The notes: generated by a model not told the origin, from the letters alone. A stretch of DNA of 64,000 nt from Streptomyces sp. YS415 (GCF_023544665.1 NZ_JAMJFL010000037.1:1-64000), one strand, 5' to 3'. Positions 24,693 through 33,869 are shown, numbered from the stretch's first letter. A program made the numbers and translations.

Positions 24693-26402
24693 TTATACGG
24701 GGGTGAAGGGCCCGGTGACATCTCCGGACCCGGACTCGTGCGCCACCTCCCCGGCCACCACGACGATGTCGGCGACGGTTCCGGGGATGTCCTCGGGGGC
24801 GATCCGCAGGATGTCACGGGAGAGGACGACGAAGTCCGCCGCCTTGCCGACGGTCAGGGAACCACGCTCGTCCTCCAGGAAGTTGGCGTACGCCGATCCC
24901 ATCGTGTAGGCGTGCACGGCGGTGGCCACGTCCACCGTCTCCTCGGGCATCCACGCCTCACCGCCGGCGAGGGGACGGCGGGTGACGGCCGTGTAGATGC
25001 CGATCATGGGGTCCATCTCGGCGACGTTCCAGTCGCTGGAGAAGGCGAGCGTCGCCCCGGCCGTCGCCAGCGAGCGCATCGGCCATGCCTTGTGCCAGCG
25101 CCCCTCGCCGACGTTCTCCGCCCAGTCCTGGCCCGGCCCGGCGATCTCCGGTGCGCAGTGCCGCGGCTGCATGCAGGCAACGACGCCGAGCTCGGCGAAG
25201 CGCGGCACGTCGGCCGGGTCCAGGCACTCGACGTGGACGATCTGGTGGCGGGCGTCGCGCGCGCCGTTCACCGAGCGGGCTCGTTCGACGGCGTCCAGGA
25301 CGGTCCGGATGCCCCGGTCGCCGGTGGCGTGCACGAAGCACTGGAAGCCGCGGGCGTCCAGCTTGACCAGCAGGTCGGCGAACTCCTCCACCGGGTAGAA
25401 CGTCTCGCCCCGGTGCCCCCTGCATCCTGTCGCGTAGGGCTCCAGCAGAGCCGCCGTGCGCGGCTCCACCACGTCGTCGATGTAGAGCTTGAGCGGGCCG
25501 ACCCGTATCCGGTCGCCGTCGTGCGCGCGGGCCGCGGCGGCGAAGTCGTCGAGGTCGGCGTCCGACGTACCGCGCGGGTGGAACAGGGCCGCCACCAGTC
25601 GCGAGCGCAGCCGCCCCTCCGCCCTGGCCCGTTCGAACAGGGGGAGGTCGTCCAAGGAGTTCTGCGGCTCCACGACGGTGGTGATGCCGAAGCGGATCGC
25701 GTCGTCGAGCGACTTCACCAGCCGCCCGTACTGCCGCTCGGGCGAGGCCCAGGGCACACCGAGCTCGCGCAGGGCGCGGTGTCCGTCCCGCGACAGGCCG
25801 CGCACGGCGAAGTCCTGGACGAAGCCGGTGGGAGCGCCCGTCGCCGGGTCGGTCCGGGCCTTTCCGAAGGGGAGGTCCGTGCGGTCGGCGCGCACGCCGA
25901 GCCGGTCGAGCGCCTTCGAGTTGAGCCAGGCCGTGTGCACGTCGTAGCTGAGCACCATGGCCGGGACGTCACCGGTGACGGGATCGAGGTCGGCGGCGGT
26001 CGGCATCCGGCCGTCGGGCAGCGCGGAGTAGTCGAACGCCTCCGCCTCGATCCACGCCGCGTCCGGGTGGCGTGCGCGCCAGGCGGCGATCCGCGCGTGG
26101 ATCTCCGACAGGCTTCTCGCGCCCGCGAGCTGGACGCAGGCGTCGTCCGAGCCGAGCCGGACGTGGTTGTGGGCGTCGATGAAGCCGGGCAGGACGAGCC
26201 GCCCGCCCGCCTGGACGACCCGGGTGCCGGGGCCGGTCCACCGGTCGGCGTCCGCGTCGTCGCCGAGCCACACGATCCGTCCGTCGCGGACTGCGAGCGC
26301 CTCGGCGGCCGGAAGCGTCGCATCGACGGTGTGGATGCGTGCACCGCGCAGGACAAGGTCCGCCGGAGCGGGCGAGTGCGGGGTCAGGGGTGCCGGGAGC
26401 AT
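24693..26402 (-). CDS. Amidohydrolase family 3 protein, YtcJ-like (569 aa)
   Basis: Metal-dependent hydrolase of the imidazolonepropionase-like/YtcJ group. DAHNHVRLG near 76-84 gives the first metal His pair, FQCFVHATGDRGIR the next His, and SSDWNVAEMDP the Asp. The C-terminal beta-domain ends KAADFVVLS. Members act on cyclic or N-acyl amides; the substrate is not predictable. It lies 40 bp behind an NCS1 permease and close to a TetR regulator, suggesting that a nucleobase-, hydantoin- or similar compound is imported and hydrolysed. Confidence 0.87.
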   Translation of the reverse strand: MLPAPLTPHSPAPADLVLRGARIHTVDATLPAAEALAVRDGRIVWLGDDADADRWTGPGTRVVQAGGRLVLPGFIDAHNHVRLGSDDACVQLAGARSLSEIHARIAAWRARHPDAAWIEAEAFDYSALPDGRMPTAADLDPVTGDVPAMVLSYDVHTAWLNSKALDRLGVRADRTDLPFGKARTDPATGAPTGFVQDFAVRGLSRDGHRALRELGVPWASPERQYGRLVKSLDDAIRFGITTVVEPQNSLDDLPLFERARAEGRLRSRLVAALFHPRGTSDADLDDFAAAARAHDGDRIRVGPLKLYIDDVVEPRTAALLEPYATGCRGHRGETFYPVEEFADLLVKLDARGFQCFVHATGDRGIRTVLDAVERARSVNGARDARHQIVHVECLDPADVPRFAELGVVACMQPRHCAPEIAGPGQDWAENVGEGRWHKAWPMRSLATAGATLAFSSDWNVAEMDPMIGIYTAVTRRPLAGGEAWMPEETVDVATAVHAYTMGSAYANFLEDERGSLTVGKAADFVVLSRDILRIAPEDIPGTVADIVVVAGEVAHESGSGDVTGPFTPV

Positions 26403-26442
26403 GTCGTTCCTCTTCGTGCGGGACGTGCGGGGCGTGCGGGGA

Positions 26443-27876
26443 TCAGGTGGAGGAGGAGGGTGAGTACGGGCGCGCGCCCGTTCGGCCGATGACCGCGTAG
26501 ACGACTGCCGCGACGACGGCGCCGAGCGCGCTGAGGTCCGTGCCGCCGAGCGGGCTCACCAAGGGCCCTCGCCACAGGGCGCTGTCGCAGGTGAGGGCCG
26601 CGAAGACCGTTCCGGTGACCAGGGCGGTCATTCCGGCGGGGCTGAACCCGTAGCGGTACCAGTAGCGGCTCGCGCGCCCGGTGTGCAGGGCGTCGGCGTC
26701 GTAGCGGCAGCGGCGCAGCATCATGTCGGTGAGGAAAACACCGGCCCACGGGGCGAACACGACGACGAGCAGCGACAGGAAGGAGAGCAGGGACTCGGTG
26801 AAGTCGACGAGGAACAGCGCGGCCGCGGATCCGATCGCCGTCACGGCCGCGCTGATCGAGATGGCCTTCGCTCGCGACCACGGGATGCCGAGGACCTGCA
26901 GGTTGAGGCTCGACGAGTAGAGGGTGATGATCGAGTTGGTGACGGAGCCGCCGAGCACCAGGGCGAGGAACAGCGGCTGGAACCAGCCCGGCAGCAGTCC
27001 CTGTGTCCCGGCCACCGCGTCCGTGAGGTCGGCCTGGGTCGCGGCCGCCGCTCCCGCGACTCCGAGCGCCACCGACGCGGCGAAGCCGCCGAGCGCACCG
27101 TTCCAGGTGAGGGAGCGCAGCGTCGTCGTCACCGGCAGGTAGCGCGTGTAGTCGGCGGGCATGGGCACGTAGCTGATCGGCCCGGCGAGTACCACGACGA
27201 ACGCGAGGGACCAGGCCGCCGCGTCGGCCGGAACGGGTGCCGCGCCCGTGTCGGTGCCCGGCAGCAGGAACAGCAGCATCGCCGCGAATCCGACGGTGAG
27301 CACGGATGCCATCCAGCGCTCGGCCCAGTGCACGGTCGCGTGGCCCCACAGCGCGACGGCGAAGGTGAGGGCCAGCGTGACAGCGAGAGCAGCGGCCTTC
27401 GCGGACGCGCCCTGCCACCCCAGCTCCGCGCACACGGCCTGCAGGGCCAGCACGCCGACCACCGTGTTCAGGATCGTGTACCCGATGCTGACGACCCAGT
27501 TCAGCAGCCCGGCCGGCCAGTTCCCGCGGATGCCGAAGGCGGCGCGGGAGATCACCAGCGTGGCCGTGCCCGTCCGCACCCCGCTCATGCCCGCCGCGCT
27601 GACCACGAAGAACGTCAGTCCGCCCAGCACGACCACCAGCACCGCTTGCCAGAAGGAAAGGCCGAACGAGACGGCGAGCGCGCCGTTGATCACGTAGGTG
27701 AACGTCAGGTTCGACCCGAACCACAGCCAGAACAGGTCCCGTGCTCCGCCGTGCCGTTCGGACTCCAGTACGGGGTCGATGCCGTGCTTCTCGAGCTGGA
27801 ACACCTCGTCGCGAGCCGCCCCGGCCGCCGGGGGATCCGTCGGGTCCGCATCCGTCGTGGTGCGTTGTGCCGCCAT
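26443..27876 (-). CDS. NCS1-family nucleobase/hydantoin-type permease (477 aa)
   Basis: About 12 hydrophobic helices. The N-terminal GSNLTFTYVINGALAV and helix SGVRTGTATLVISRAAFG are typical of the cytosine/purines/uracil/thiamine/allantoin family, as is PMPADYTRYLP. ATG 27876 has GAGGGG at 8 nt. Since allantoin genes are in the window, allantoin transport is possible. Against it, the gene is paired with an unrelated amidohydrolase and carries a different operator (two TTGAACGCCRTTCAA palindromes, R = A/G), so a separate substrate is more likely. Confidence 0.88.
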   Translation of the reverse strand: MAAQRTTTDADPTDPPAAGAARDEVFQLEKHGIDPVLESERHGGARDLFWLWFGSNLTFTYVINGALAVSFGLSFWQAVLVVVLGGLTFFVVSAAGMSGVRTGTATLVISRAAFGIRGNWPAGLLNWVVSIGYTILNTVVGVLALQAVCAELGWQGASAKAAALAVTLALTFAVALWGHATVHWAERWMASVLTVGFAAMLLFLLPGTDTGAAPVPADAAAWSLAFVVVLAGPISYVPMPADYTRYLPVTTTLRSLTWNGALGGFAASVALGVAGAAAATQADLTDAVAGTQGLLPGWFQPLFLALVLGGSVTNSIITLYSSSLNLQVLGIPWSRAKAISISAAVTAIGSAAALFLVDFTESLLSFLSLLVVVFAPWAGVFLTDMMLRRCRYDADALHTGRASRYWYRYGFSPAGMTALVTGTVFAALTCDSALWRGPLVSPLGGTDLSALGAVVAAVVYAVIGRTGARPYSPSSST

Positions 27877-27906
27877 GGCGCCGCCCCTCACTGCCGCAGG
27901 AACGGC

Positions 27907-27941
27907 TTGAACGCCGTTCAAAAGGATTGAACGCCATTCAA
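27907..27941. promoter_or_regulatory. Two palindromic operators between NCS1 permease and TetR regulator
   Basis: TTGAACGCCGTTCAA (27907-27921) and TTGAACGCCATTCAA (27927-27941) are 15-bp palindromes whose centres are exactly 20 bp apart. They lie 31-65 bp upstream of the permease start and upstream of the divergent regulator. Such close duplication is typical for TetR dimers binding as a pair. Confidence 0.8.
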
Positions 27942-28066
27942 GATGGAGGCAGGTGCCGTCCGCGTCAAGAGGTGAGGCGAAGTCGGTGGCGTCGGCAGGA
28001 CTATGCTCGGTCCCGCACCGGCCCGGCCGACGGCGGTGCCGGTCGCGGACACAGGGAGCCGAACGG

Positions 28067-28669
28067 ATGGCGGCAGGGCAGAGGCGATCGGGCGGAGACC
28101 TGCGCACGCGCACGCTCGAAGAGGCCACGGCCGTCATCGCCGAGGAGGGCCTCGCCTCACTGACGATGGCTTCCCTCGCCAAGCGGCTCGGGACCAGCGG
28201 CGGCCACCTGCTGTACTACTTCCGCTCCAAGGACCTGCTGCTCGTCGAGGCCCTGCGCTACAGCGAGGCGACACTCACCGAGGAGCGGGCCGCGCTGCTC
28301 GCCCGCAGGCTGAAGCCCGCCCGCCGCCTCGAACTCTTCGTGGAGATGTACCTCCCGACCGGCCCCCGCGATCCACGGTGGATGCTCTGGATCGAGCTGT
28401 GGGCGCGCTCCGGCACGAACGTCGAACTGCGCGCGGCGCAGCAGATGTTGGACCACGGCTGGCAGCACGACCTGGAGGCGCTGATCGCCGCAGGAGTGGC
28501 CCGGGGCGTGTTCGCCGTCGACGACGTCCCCGGTCGTGCCGTTCAGCTCCTTGCCCTGCTGGACGGCCTCAGCACGCGCGTCGTGCTCAGCCAGTCGGGG
28601 GCGGAGCGTGCACAGGCGGTGTCCCTGGCGCACTCCGCCGTCGCTGCCCTCGTTCCCACGGTCGGCTGA
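28067..28669 (+). CDS. TetR-family transcriptional regulator (200 aa)
   Basis: The N-terminal HTH (about 20-65) has TLEEATAVIAEEGLASLTM and LAKRLGTSGGHLLYYFRSKD. The helical ligand domain follows, with a TetR_C-type pattern of the BetI-like group. ATG 28067 has GGGAG at 8 nt; an earlier in-frame start at 27953 would read through the operator region and is rejected. It is divergent from the NCS1 permease/amidohydrolase pair, which it probably represses. Confidence 0.9.
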   Translation: MAAGQRRSGGDLRTRTLEEATAVIAEEGLASLTMASLAKRLGTSGGHLLYYFRSKDLLLVEALRYSEATLTEERAALLARRLKPARRLELFVEMYLPTGPRDPRWMLWIELWARSGTNVELRAAQQMLDHGWQHDLEALIAAGVARGVFAVDDVPGRAVQLLALLDGLSTRVVLSQSGAERAQAVSLAHSAVAALVPTVG

Positions 28670-28740
28670 CGGCCTTCGGCCCACACTGCGCACTACCGAC
28701 AGGGGCGATTGCGCACTCCACGTATCGCACGCCAGTCACG

Positions 28741-30216
28741 TCACGCAGCAAGCAACGGGTTGGGCAGGGGGTGGTAGCGGGCGTCGGCGCCGTCGGCGCC
28801 GGTCCAGCGCAGCAGCAGGTTGGTCTTGCCGGGCAGGGTGGGCGCGGTGAGCAGGGCGGGGATCTCGGGGAGGTCGTGGGCGGCGAGGGCCCGGCGTACG
28901 GCGGGCCAGGGGGCGAGGCCCGGGTGGCGCTCGGCGAGGGCCGCGGCGACCTCCCACAGGTGGTTGACCACCAGGCAGTACACCAGCCGTTCCCACCCGG
29001 CAGCCCGGTCCGCGTCGGCCGGCAGCTTCACGCCCTCGGCGTCCCGGTACAGCGCCTGCACCGGGGTGCCCTCGGCGTCGACGGCTACCAGCGTGTTCTG
29101 CAGGTGCGCCTCCAGGACGACGCCGTGGTCGGCGAAGGCCCGCAGGGCGGGCGGTACGACCGCGGCCAGGTAGGCGTCCCACCAGGCCGCCGGGTCCCGC
29201 GCGGTGTCGAGCGGGCTGCCCGGGAAGCCCTCCACGAGGCCGGCCGCGAGGAGCGGGGTCGCCCCGGGGCGCAGGTGGGGGCGGAATCCGTCGCGGACGA
29301 GGACGGCGAGCTCCTCGAAGGCGAAGTCGGCGGTGCGGTAGCCGCGGTCGCTGAGCCAGGCGCCGGGGCCGGTCGCGAACGCCCGCACCACGGCCGCGTC
29401 GGTCCTGCGGAGTCTGCGCAGGTCGTGGCGCCATAGCCGGCGGATGTCGTTGGTGATGCGGACATCGAGGCTGAACTTCAGGAAGAGATCGCGCTCGGGG
29501 GCGTACACCGTGCGGATCGCGGCCGTCGGCCAGGCCGGGAAGCCGGTCGTGCCGAGCCGGATCAGCAGGCCGTCGGTGAAGGCCCGGCCGAGGTCGACCA
29601 GGTCGAGCTGCCAGGGGTGGGCGGGCAGCAGCCGGTAGCCGGGGGGCGCCGCGCCGAGGGCGTCCAGGGCGGTGGTGTCGCCCTCCTCGACGACCCGGTC
29701 CTCACGCACCCCGAGCAGCACCAGCGGAAACCGGGCGTACGCCTCGGGCGCGTACGGCAGCCAGCCCGCCACCGGTCCGCCGCCGCGCGCCTTCGGGGCC
29801 GGATGGTGCGGATGTCCGGTGACCAGGGACTGCTCCGAGCGCAAGTACGGGTCGGCGGGCGGGGCCGCCCCCTCCCGCGCGATGAGCAGCGCGGCGACCG
29901 CGTCGCGGCTGTCGACCATCTCGCCGGGCAGTTCGGGGTTGTCCAGGCCGGTGTGCCGACGCAGTTCCTCCGCGACGAGTTTCACCAGTTCGGGGTGGCC
30001 GACGCGGCGCCAGCGGCCGTCCGCGCGGACCTCGGGGTCGGCCGGGCGGCGCTCGCCGCGCACCCGCAGCAGACGGCCGCTGGGCAGCCGGTACACCTGG
30101 GGTCCGGCCGGTCGTGCCACCTCCCGCAGCAGGCAGTTGAGCAGGGGGGCCGCCGCGAGGGCGTCCGCGTGGGGCGCTGCGTCGGCGGGCGGGGGCATGA
30201 GGTGCACGCGGTTCAC
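28741..30216 (-). CDS. IucA/IucC-family siderophore synthetase 1 (491 aa)
   Basis: NRPS-independent siderophore (NIS) synthetase: adenylates a carboxylate and couples it to an amine or alcohol. SLVTGHPHHPAPKARGG (about 131-147) is the ATP/Ser-Thr-His loop. LLPAHPWQLD near 196, KFSLDVRITNDIRR near 250 and VLEAHLQNTLV near 366 follow. The C-terminal FhuF-like/IucC end PLPNPLL is present. It is complete but somewhat shorter than typical ~580-600 aa members. Divergent from a second NIS gene across 92 bp. No siderophore transporter, lysine/ornithine hydroxylase or decarboxylase is nearby, and I see no DmdR-type iron box. Confidence 0.9.
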   Translation of the reverse strand: MNRVHLMPPPADAAPHADALAAAPLLNCLLREVARPAGPQVYRLPSGRLLRVRGERRPADPEVRADGRWRRVGHPELVKLVAEELRRHTGLDNPELPGEMVDSRDAVAALLIAREGAAPPADPYLRSEQSLVTGHPHHPAPKARGGGPVAGWLPYAPEAYARFPLVLLGVREDRVVEEGDTTALDALGAAPPGYRLLPAHPWQLDLVDLGRAFTDGLLIRLGTTGFPAWPTAAIRTVYAPERDLFLKFSLDVRITNDIRRLWRHDLRRLRRTDAAVVRAFATGPGAWLSDRGYRTADFAFEELAVLVRDGFRPHLRPGATPLLAAGLVEGFPGSPLDTARDPAAWWDAYLAAVVPPALRAFADHGVVLEAHLQNTLVAVDAEGTPVQALYRDAEGVKLPADADRAAGWERLVYCLVVNHLWEVAAALAERHPGLAPWPAVRRALAAHDLPEIPALLTAPTLPGKTNLLLRWTGADGADARYHPLPNPLLAA

Positions 30217-30308
30217 TCGTTCTCTACGGTCCGTTCGGGCGGAGAAGATCAGTATCGCTGTCGTCGTCGCCCGACCTGACGTCCTACTCGTACCCGAGGA
30301 GCCCGACC

Positions 30309-31805
30309 GTGCACCGTCCCCCCACCGCCGAGGCCGAGGTAGCGGCAGAGTTGGCCGATGTCCGCCCCGGCCTGGCCTCCCGGTACACGGACCGGCTGCC
30401 CGGCGCCCGGGCGGCCGTGCTGACCCGGCTGTGGCGGGCGCTCGCCCATGAGCCGCTGCCGTGGATCACCGCCCGCGAGAACGGGCCGGCGGGCCTCACC
30501 CTGCGCCTGGGCGACGGCCGCCGGCTGCACGGGCCGCACGCGGACCCGTACGCCACCGCCGCTTATGTCACCGCCGTACGGCTCGACGGGACCGAGTACC
30601 GCGATCCGGCGGGGCTGGTGGCCGATCTGGGCGTGGCGCGGGACACCGCCTTCGTGGCCGAACTCGGGCACAGCGTGGCCTCGTTGGCGCTGTCGCGGGC
30701 CGGGCAGCCGGATGGCCCGATGCCCTGGCCGGACAGTGACTGGGAGTGGGAGCAGCGGGTCGTGGACGGGCACCCGTACCACCCCACCTGCCGTTCCCGG
30801 CCCGGGTTCTCGGTCGCCGAGCAGCTCGCGTACGGGCCCGAGCACCGGCCGCTGGTGGAGCTGGGGCTGTGGCCGGTACCGGCGGCCGAGGCGCTGCTGA
30901 CCGGCGCCTGGCCGGACGAACTGCGCGACGGTGACCGGCTGTTGCTGCCGGTGCATCCGTGGCAGATGACGCACGTGCTCAAGCGCCCCTGCGAGCGCTC
31001 GGTCCCCGGCGCGCGTCCGCTGATGTCCCTGCGCACCCTCGCGCTGCCCGGCGGACCGCATGTCAAGACGGCGCTGAGCGCCCGGCTGACCTCGTCGGTG
31101 CGGGACATCTCGGTGTACTCCATCGCCCTGGCAGCGACCCTGTCGGCGTTCGCGGAGTCGCTGGCCGCGCGCACCGACGGGCTGCTGCACATCACCCGCA
31201 CCCTGGGGGCGGCCACCGCGGACTCCCCCGATCTCGCGGCCGTGCTGCGGGAATCGCCGCAGCGGTACGCCGGTCCGGGCGAGCGCGTGGTGCCGGTGGC
31301 CGCGCTCGCCACCACCGACCTGCCCGCCCGCCCCGGCTGGCTCGCCTCCTTCGCCCGGCTCGCCCTCACCGTCGGGCTGCGGCTGCTGGAGCTGGGCGTG
31401 GCGCTGGAGGCGCACGGCCAGAACCTGCTCGTCGTGCTGGGCGCCGACGGCACCCCGCTGCGCCTGGTCTACCGCGACCTCGCCGACATCCGGGTCAGCC
31501 CGGCCCGGCTGGCCCGGCACGGCATCCCGGTGCCGGAGCTGACCGGCCGGATCGTGACGGACGACGAAACCACCCTGCGCCGCAAACTGTTCGGCTCGCT
31601 GGTGGCGGGCGCGCTCGCCGGTACGGCGGGTTCGGCGGCGGCCCTCGGGGCGGCGCTGGAGACGGCCGTACGGGATCTGCCGCGCACGCCCGATCTGGCG
31701 GTGCTGCGCGAGGAGCCGCTGCCCGCGAAGGCGCTGACCCTGATGCGGCTGTCGCCGCGGACGCCCGGGGACCAGTGGGCGCGGCTGCCCAACCCCCTGG
31801 CGTGA
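30309..31805 (+). CDS. IucA/IucC-family siderophore synthetase 2 (498 aa)
   Basis: Second NIS synthetase. VVDGHPYHPTCRSRPGFS near 153-170 is the ATP loop, with Arg where many members have Lys. LLPVHPWQM near 216, ARLTSSVRDIS (normally VRxTNSxR) and ALEAHGQNLLV near 362 follow. VYRDLADIRVS carries the late active-site pattern. GTG 30309 has GAGGAG at 8 nt. The altered residues hint at a different acyl substrate from its neighbour or relaxed activity. With the divergent partner it forms a minimal two-enzyme assembly pair. Confidence 0.88.
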   Translation: MHRPPTAEAEVAAELADVRPGLASRYTDRLPGARAAVLTRLWRALAHEPLPWITARENGPAGLTLRLGDGRRLHGPHADPYATAAYVTAVRLDGTEYRDPAGLVADLGVARDTAFVAELGHSVASLALSRAGQPDGPMPWPDSDWEWEQRVVDGHPYHPTCRSRPGFSVAEQLAYGPEHRPLVELGLWPVPAAEALLTGAWPDELRDGDRLLLPVHPWQMTHVLKRPCERSVPGARPLMSLRTLALPGGPHVKTALSARLTSSVRDISVYSIALAATLSAFAESLAARTDGLLHITRTLGAATADSPDLAAVLRESPQRYAGPGERVVPVAALATTDLPARPGWLASFARLALTVGLRLLELGVALEAHGQNLLVVLGADGTPLRLVYRDLADIRVSPARLARHGIPVPELTGRIVTDDETTLRRKLFGSLVAGALAGTAGSAAALGAALETAVRDLPRTPDLAVLREEPLPAKALTLMRLSPRTPGDQWARLPNPLA

Positions 31806-31850
31806 GCGGCCGTTTTGGAGCGGGACGCCCCTGATCATTAGGATCCGCCG

Positions 31851-33110
31851 ATGATCACAAGAACACGGCTGGCGGCGGGGGCCTGTGCCCTGCTCGCCGC
31901 GCTGACGGCCGGGACAGCGTTCCCGGCCGGGGCAGCGGCCGGCGAACCCACGGGCGAGGACGCGCCGAAGGTGAACCTCGTGCTCGACGTCAGCGGTTCC
32001 ATGCGGGCGCGGGACATCGACGGCCAGTCCCGGATGGCCGCCGCGAAGCAGGCGTTCAACGAGGTGCTCGACGCCACGCCCGAGGAAGTCCAGCTGGGCA
32101 TCCGGACACTGGGCGCCGACTACCCGGGCGACGACCGGAAGACGGGCTGCAAGGACACCGCGCAGCTCTACCCGGTCGGCCCGCTGGACCGCACCGAGGC
32201 CAAGACGGCGGTGGCGACCCTCACGCCCACCGGGTGGACCCCGATCGGCCCGGCGCTGCTGAAGGCGGCCGACGACCTCGACGGCGGCACCGGCTCCAAG
32301 CGCATCGTGCTGATCAGCGACGGCGAGGACACCTGCGCCCCGCTGGACCCGTGCGAGGTGGCGCGGGAGATCGCCGCCAAGGGCATCGGGCTGACCATCG
32401 ACACGCTCGGCCTGGTCCCCAACACCAAGATGCGGCAGCAGCTGAGCTGTATCGCGGAGGCGACCGGCGGCACCTACACCTCGGTCGAGCACACCGACGA
32501 ACTCACCGACAAGGTCAACCAGTTGGTGGACCGGGCAGCCGACCCCGTGGTGACGCCGGTGGCGGCCGAGGGCGCCGAGCAGTGCGCGCAGGCACCCACC
32601 CTCAAGTCGGGCCTGTACACCGACCGCGCGGAGTTCGGGCAGCAGCGCTGGTACCGGGTCGACGTCGAGCCGGGGCAGGAACTGCGCGCCTCGGTGAGCG
32701 TGGGCGCGGACCGGGCGGTGAACCCCTCCTATGGGCTGCTGCTGCGGGCGGTGACCGTGCCGGGCCGGGAGATCGTGCGCGGCGAGGCCGCGGGCAACGG
32801 CCGTACGGACGTGATCTCGGCCGGCCTGCGCTATCCGAAGGCGGAGAGCGACGAGGCGTCCGCCGAGGGCGTGTGCCTCCAGGTCACGCACTCGTTCTCG
32901 GCGGCCTCCGGCGTCAAGACCACGCCCGGTCTGCCGCTGGAGCTGACCGTCGACGTCGTGGACGGTCCCTCGGAGTCGGACGATGTGGCCTCCTTCGGGC
33001 TCGGGCGGGGCTGGTGGCTGCTCGGCGCGCTGATCCTGACCGGCTTCCTGGCGGGGCTGATCTGGGGCTGGGTGTCGCGCTGGCGGGTCACGGTCTGGAG
33101 GACCAACTGA
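31851..33110 (+). CDS. Secreted/membrane-anchored VWA-domain protein (419 aa)
   Basis: A signal peptide (1-30) precedes a von Willebrand A domain (about 40-225). It has a full MIDAS: DVSGS at residues 46-50, the Thr in TGWTPIG and Asp in LISDGEDT. A beta-rich domain (about 240-375) follows, then one transmembrane helix (about 378-402) and a short basic tail WRVTVWRTN. It would be displayed on the cell surface with the metal site outside. Its stop TGA overlaps the ATG of the next gene (TGATG), so they are partners. Ligand unknown. Confidence 0.87.
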   Translation: MITRTRLAAGACALLAALTAGTAFPAGAAAGEPTGEDAPKVNLVLDVSGSMRARDIDGQSRMAAAKQAFNEVLDATPEEVQLGIRTLGADYPGDDRKTGCKDTAQLYPVGPLDRTEAKTAVATLTPTGWTPIGPALLKAADDLDGGTGSKRIVLISDGEDTCAPLDPCEVAREIAAKGIGLTIDTLGLVPNTKMRQQLSCIAEATGGTYTSVEHTDELTDKVNQLVDRAADPVVTPVAAEGAEQCAQAPTLKSGLYTDRAEFGQQRWYRVDVEPGQELRASVSVGADRAVNPSYGLLLRAVTVPGREIVRGEAAGNGRTDVISAGLRYPKAESDEASAEGVCLQVTHSFSAASGVKTTPGLPLELTVDVVDGPSESDDVASFGLGRGWWLLGALILTGFLAGLIWGWVSRWRVTVWRTN

Positions 33111-33859
33111 TGAAGCTCATACGCCCCTTGAGCGCGGCCCTGCTGATGCTGGGCCTCGCGGCGGCCCCCGCCCCGGCGGCCGAGGCACCGGCCGGGGCGG
33201 GTACGTCCTTCCGTACGGCGGCGGAGATCGAGCAGGGCCAGGAGGCCACCGCCGGCGGTTCCGCGGGTGACTACCTGTACTGGTCGTTCCCGGCGGACGC
33301 GGGACAGCGCCCCACCGTCAGGGCGACGGTGCAGCTCCCCGAGACGCACGCCGCCGAGACCTGGCAGATCGACGTCTACGACGGACTGCGGCGCCGACAG
33401 GCCTGCCAGTACGGCGCCCAGACGCGCACCGCCGCCGCGGACGCCGCGTCCGTGGAGCTGACCTGCGTCCTGCGCACGGTCCGCGCCTGGTCGGAGCCGT
33501 GGGCGAACGACCCGCTGCCGGGCACGTATTACGTCCGGCTGACCGTGGTGAACCTCGCGACGGCCGACCTGGGGCTGCCGGTGAACGCCTCCATCCGGGT
33601 CGACTCCAAGGACATCGGCGGCGCGGCGGCGGTGGACGGCTCGCTGGCGGAGCCGCTGGTGCCGGGGATCGCGATGAAGTCCGGTGCGCAGAAGGAGACT
33701 TCGGCGGTGCTGTCCAGCATCGATCCGGAGGACGGCTGGGCGTCCGGCTGGTGGTCCGACCGCTGGCTGTGGACGGCGGCGGGCGGTGTGCTGGCCGCGC
33801 TGGCCGGTGTCGGCGGGTATGCGCTGACGCGCGGCCCGGGACGGCCGCCGGGGGCCTGA
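33110..33859 (+). CDS. Secreted membrane-anchored partner of the VWA protein (249 aa)
   Basis: ATG within TGATG, with GGAGG 9 nt upstream inside the preceding gene. Signal peptide 1-25 (LLMLGLAAAPAPAAEA). The outside domain (26-215) is beta-rich with one Cys pair (QACQYG, LTCVLR). One transmembrane helix (about 222-240) is followed by a short tail ending GRPPGA. The overall design (signal, outside domain, C-terminal helix) mirrors the end of the VWA partner. Both N-terminal halves of the outside regions begin with GxSFRTAxEIExGQ-like segments typical of surface-protein repeats in Streptomyces. Function unknown. Confidence 0.78.
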   Translation: MKLIRPLSAALLMLGLAAAPAPAAEAPAGAGTSFRTAAEIEQGQEATAGGSAGDYLYWSFPADAGQRPTVRATVQLPETHAAETWQIDVYDGLRRRQACQYGAQTRTAAADAASVELTCVLRTVRAWSEPWANDPLPGTYYVRLTVVNLATADLGLPVNASIRVDSKDIGGAAAVDGSLAEPLVPGIAMKSGAQKETSAVLSSIDPEDGWASGWWSDRWLWTAAGGVLAALAGVGGYALTRGPGRPPGA

Positions 33860-33869
33860 CCCTCGGGCG

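Noticed and set aside
23721..26492. 923-codon plus-strand frame opposite Rdx, HipA-like and amidohydrolase genes
   Set aside because: The minus-strand genes carry intact motifs; the plus frame has none.
27953..28066. Longer N-terminal start for the TetR regulator
   Set aside because: Would start right beside the two operator palindromes, and the added residues are Arg-rich noise. ATG 28067 has a ribosome-binding site and fits the family length.
30217..30308. DmdR/IdeR iron box between the two NIS synthetase genes
   Set aside because: I looked for a TTAGGTTAGGCTAACC-like sequence and found nothing close in either orientation.
30249..32891. 880-codon minus-strand frame opposite the second NIS synthetase and VWA gene
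   Set aside because: Composition is Arg/Gly/Gln-rich without domains, and both plus-strand genes are clear.
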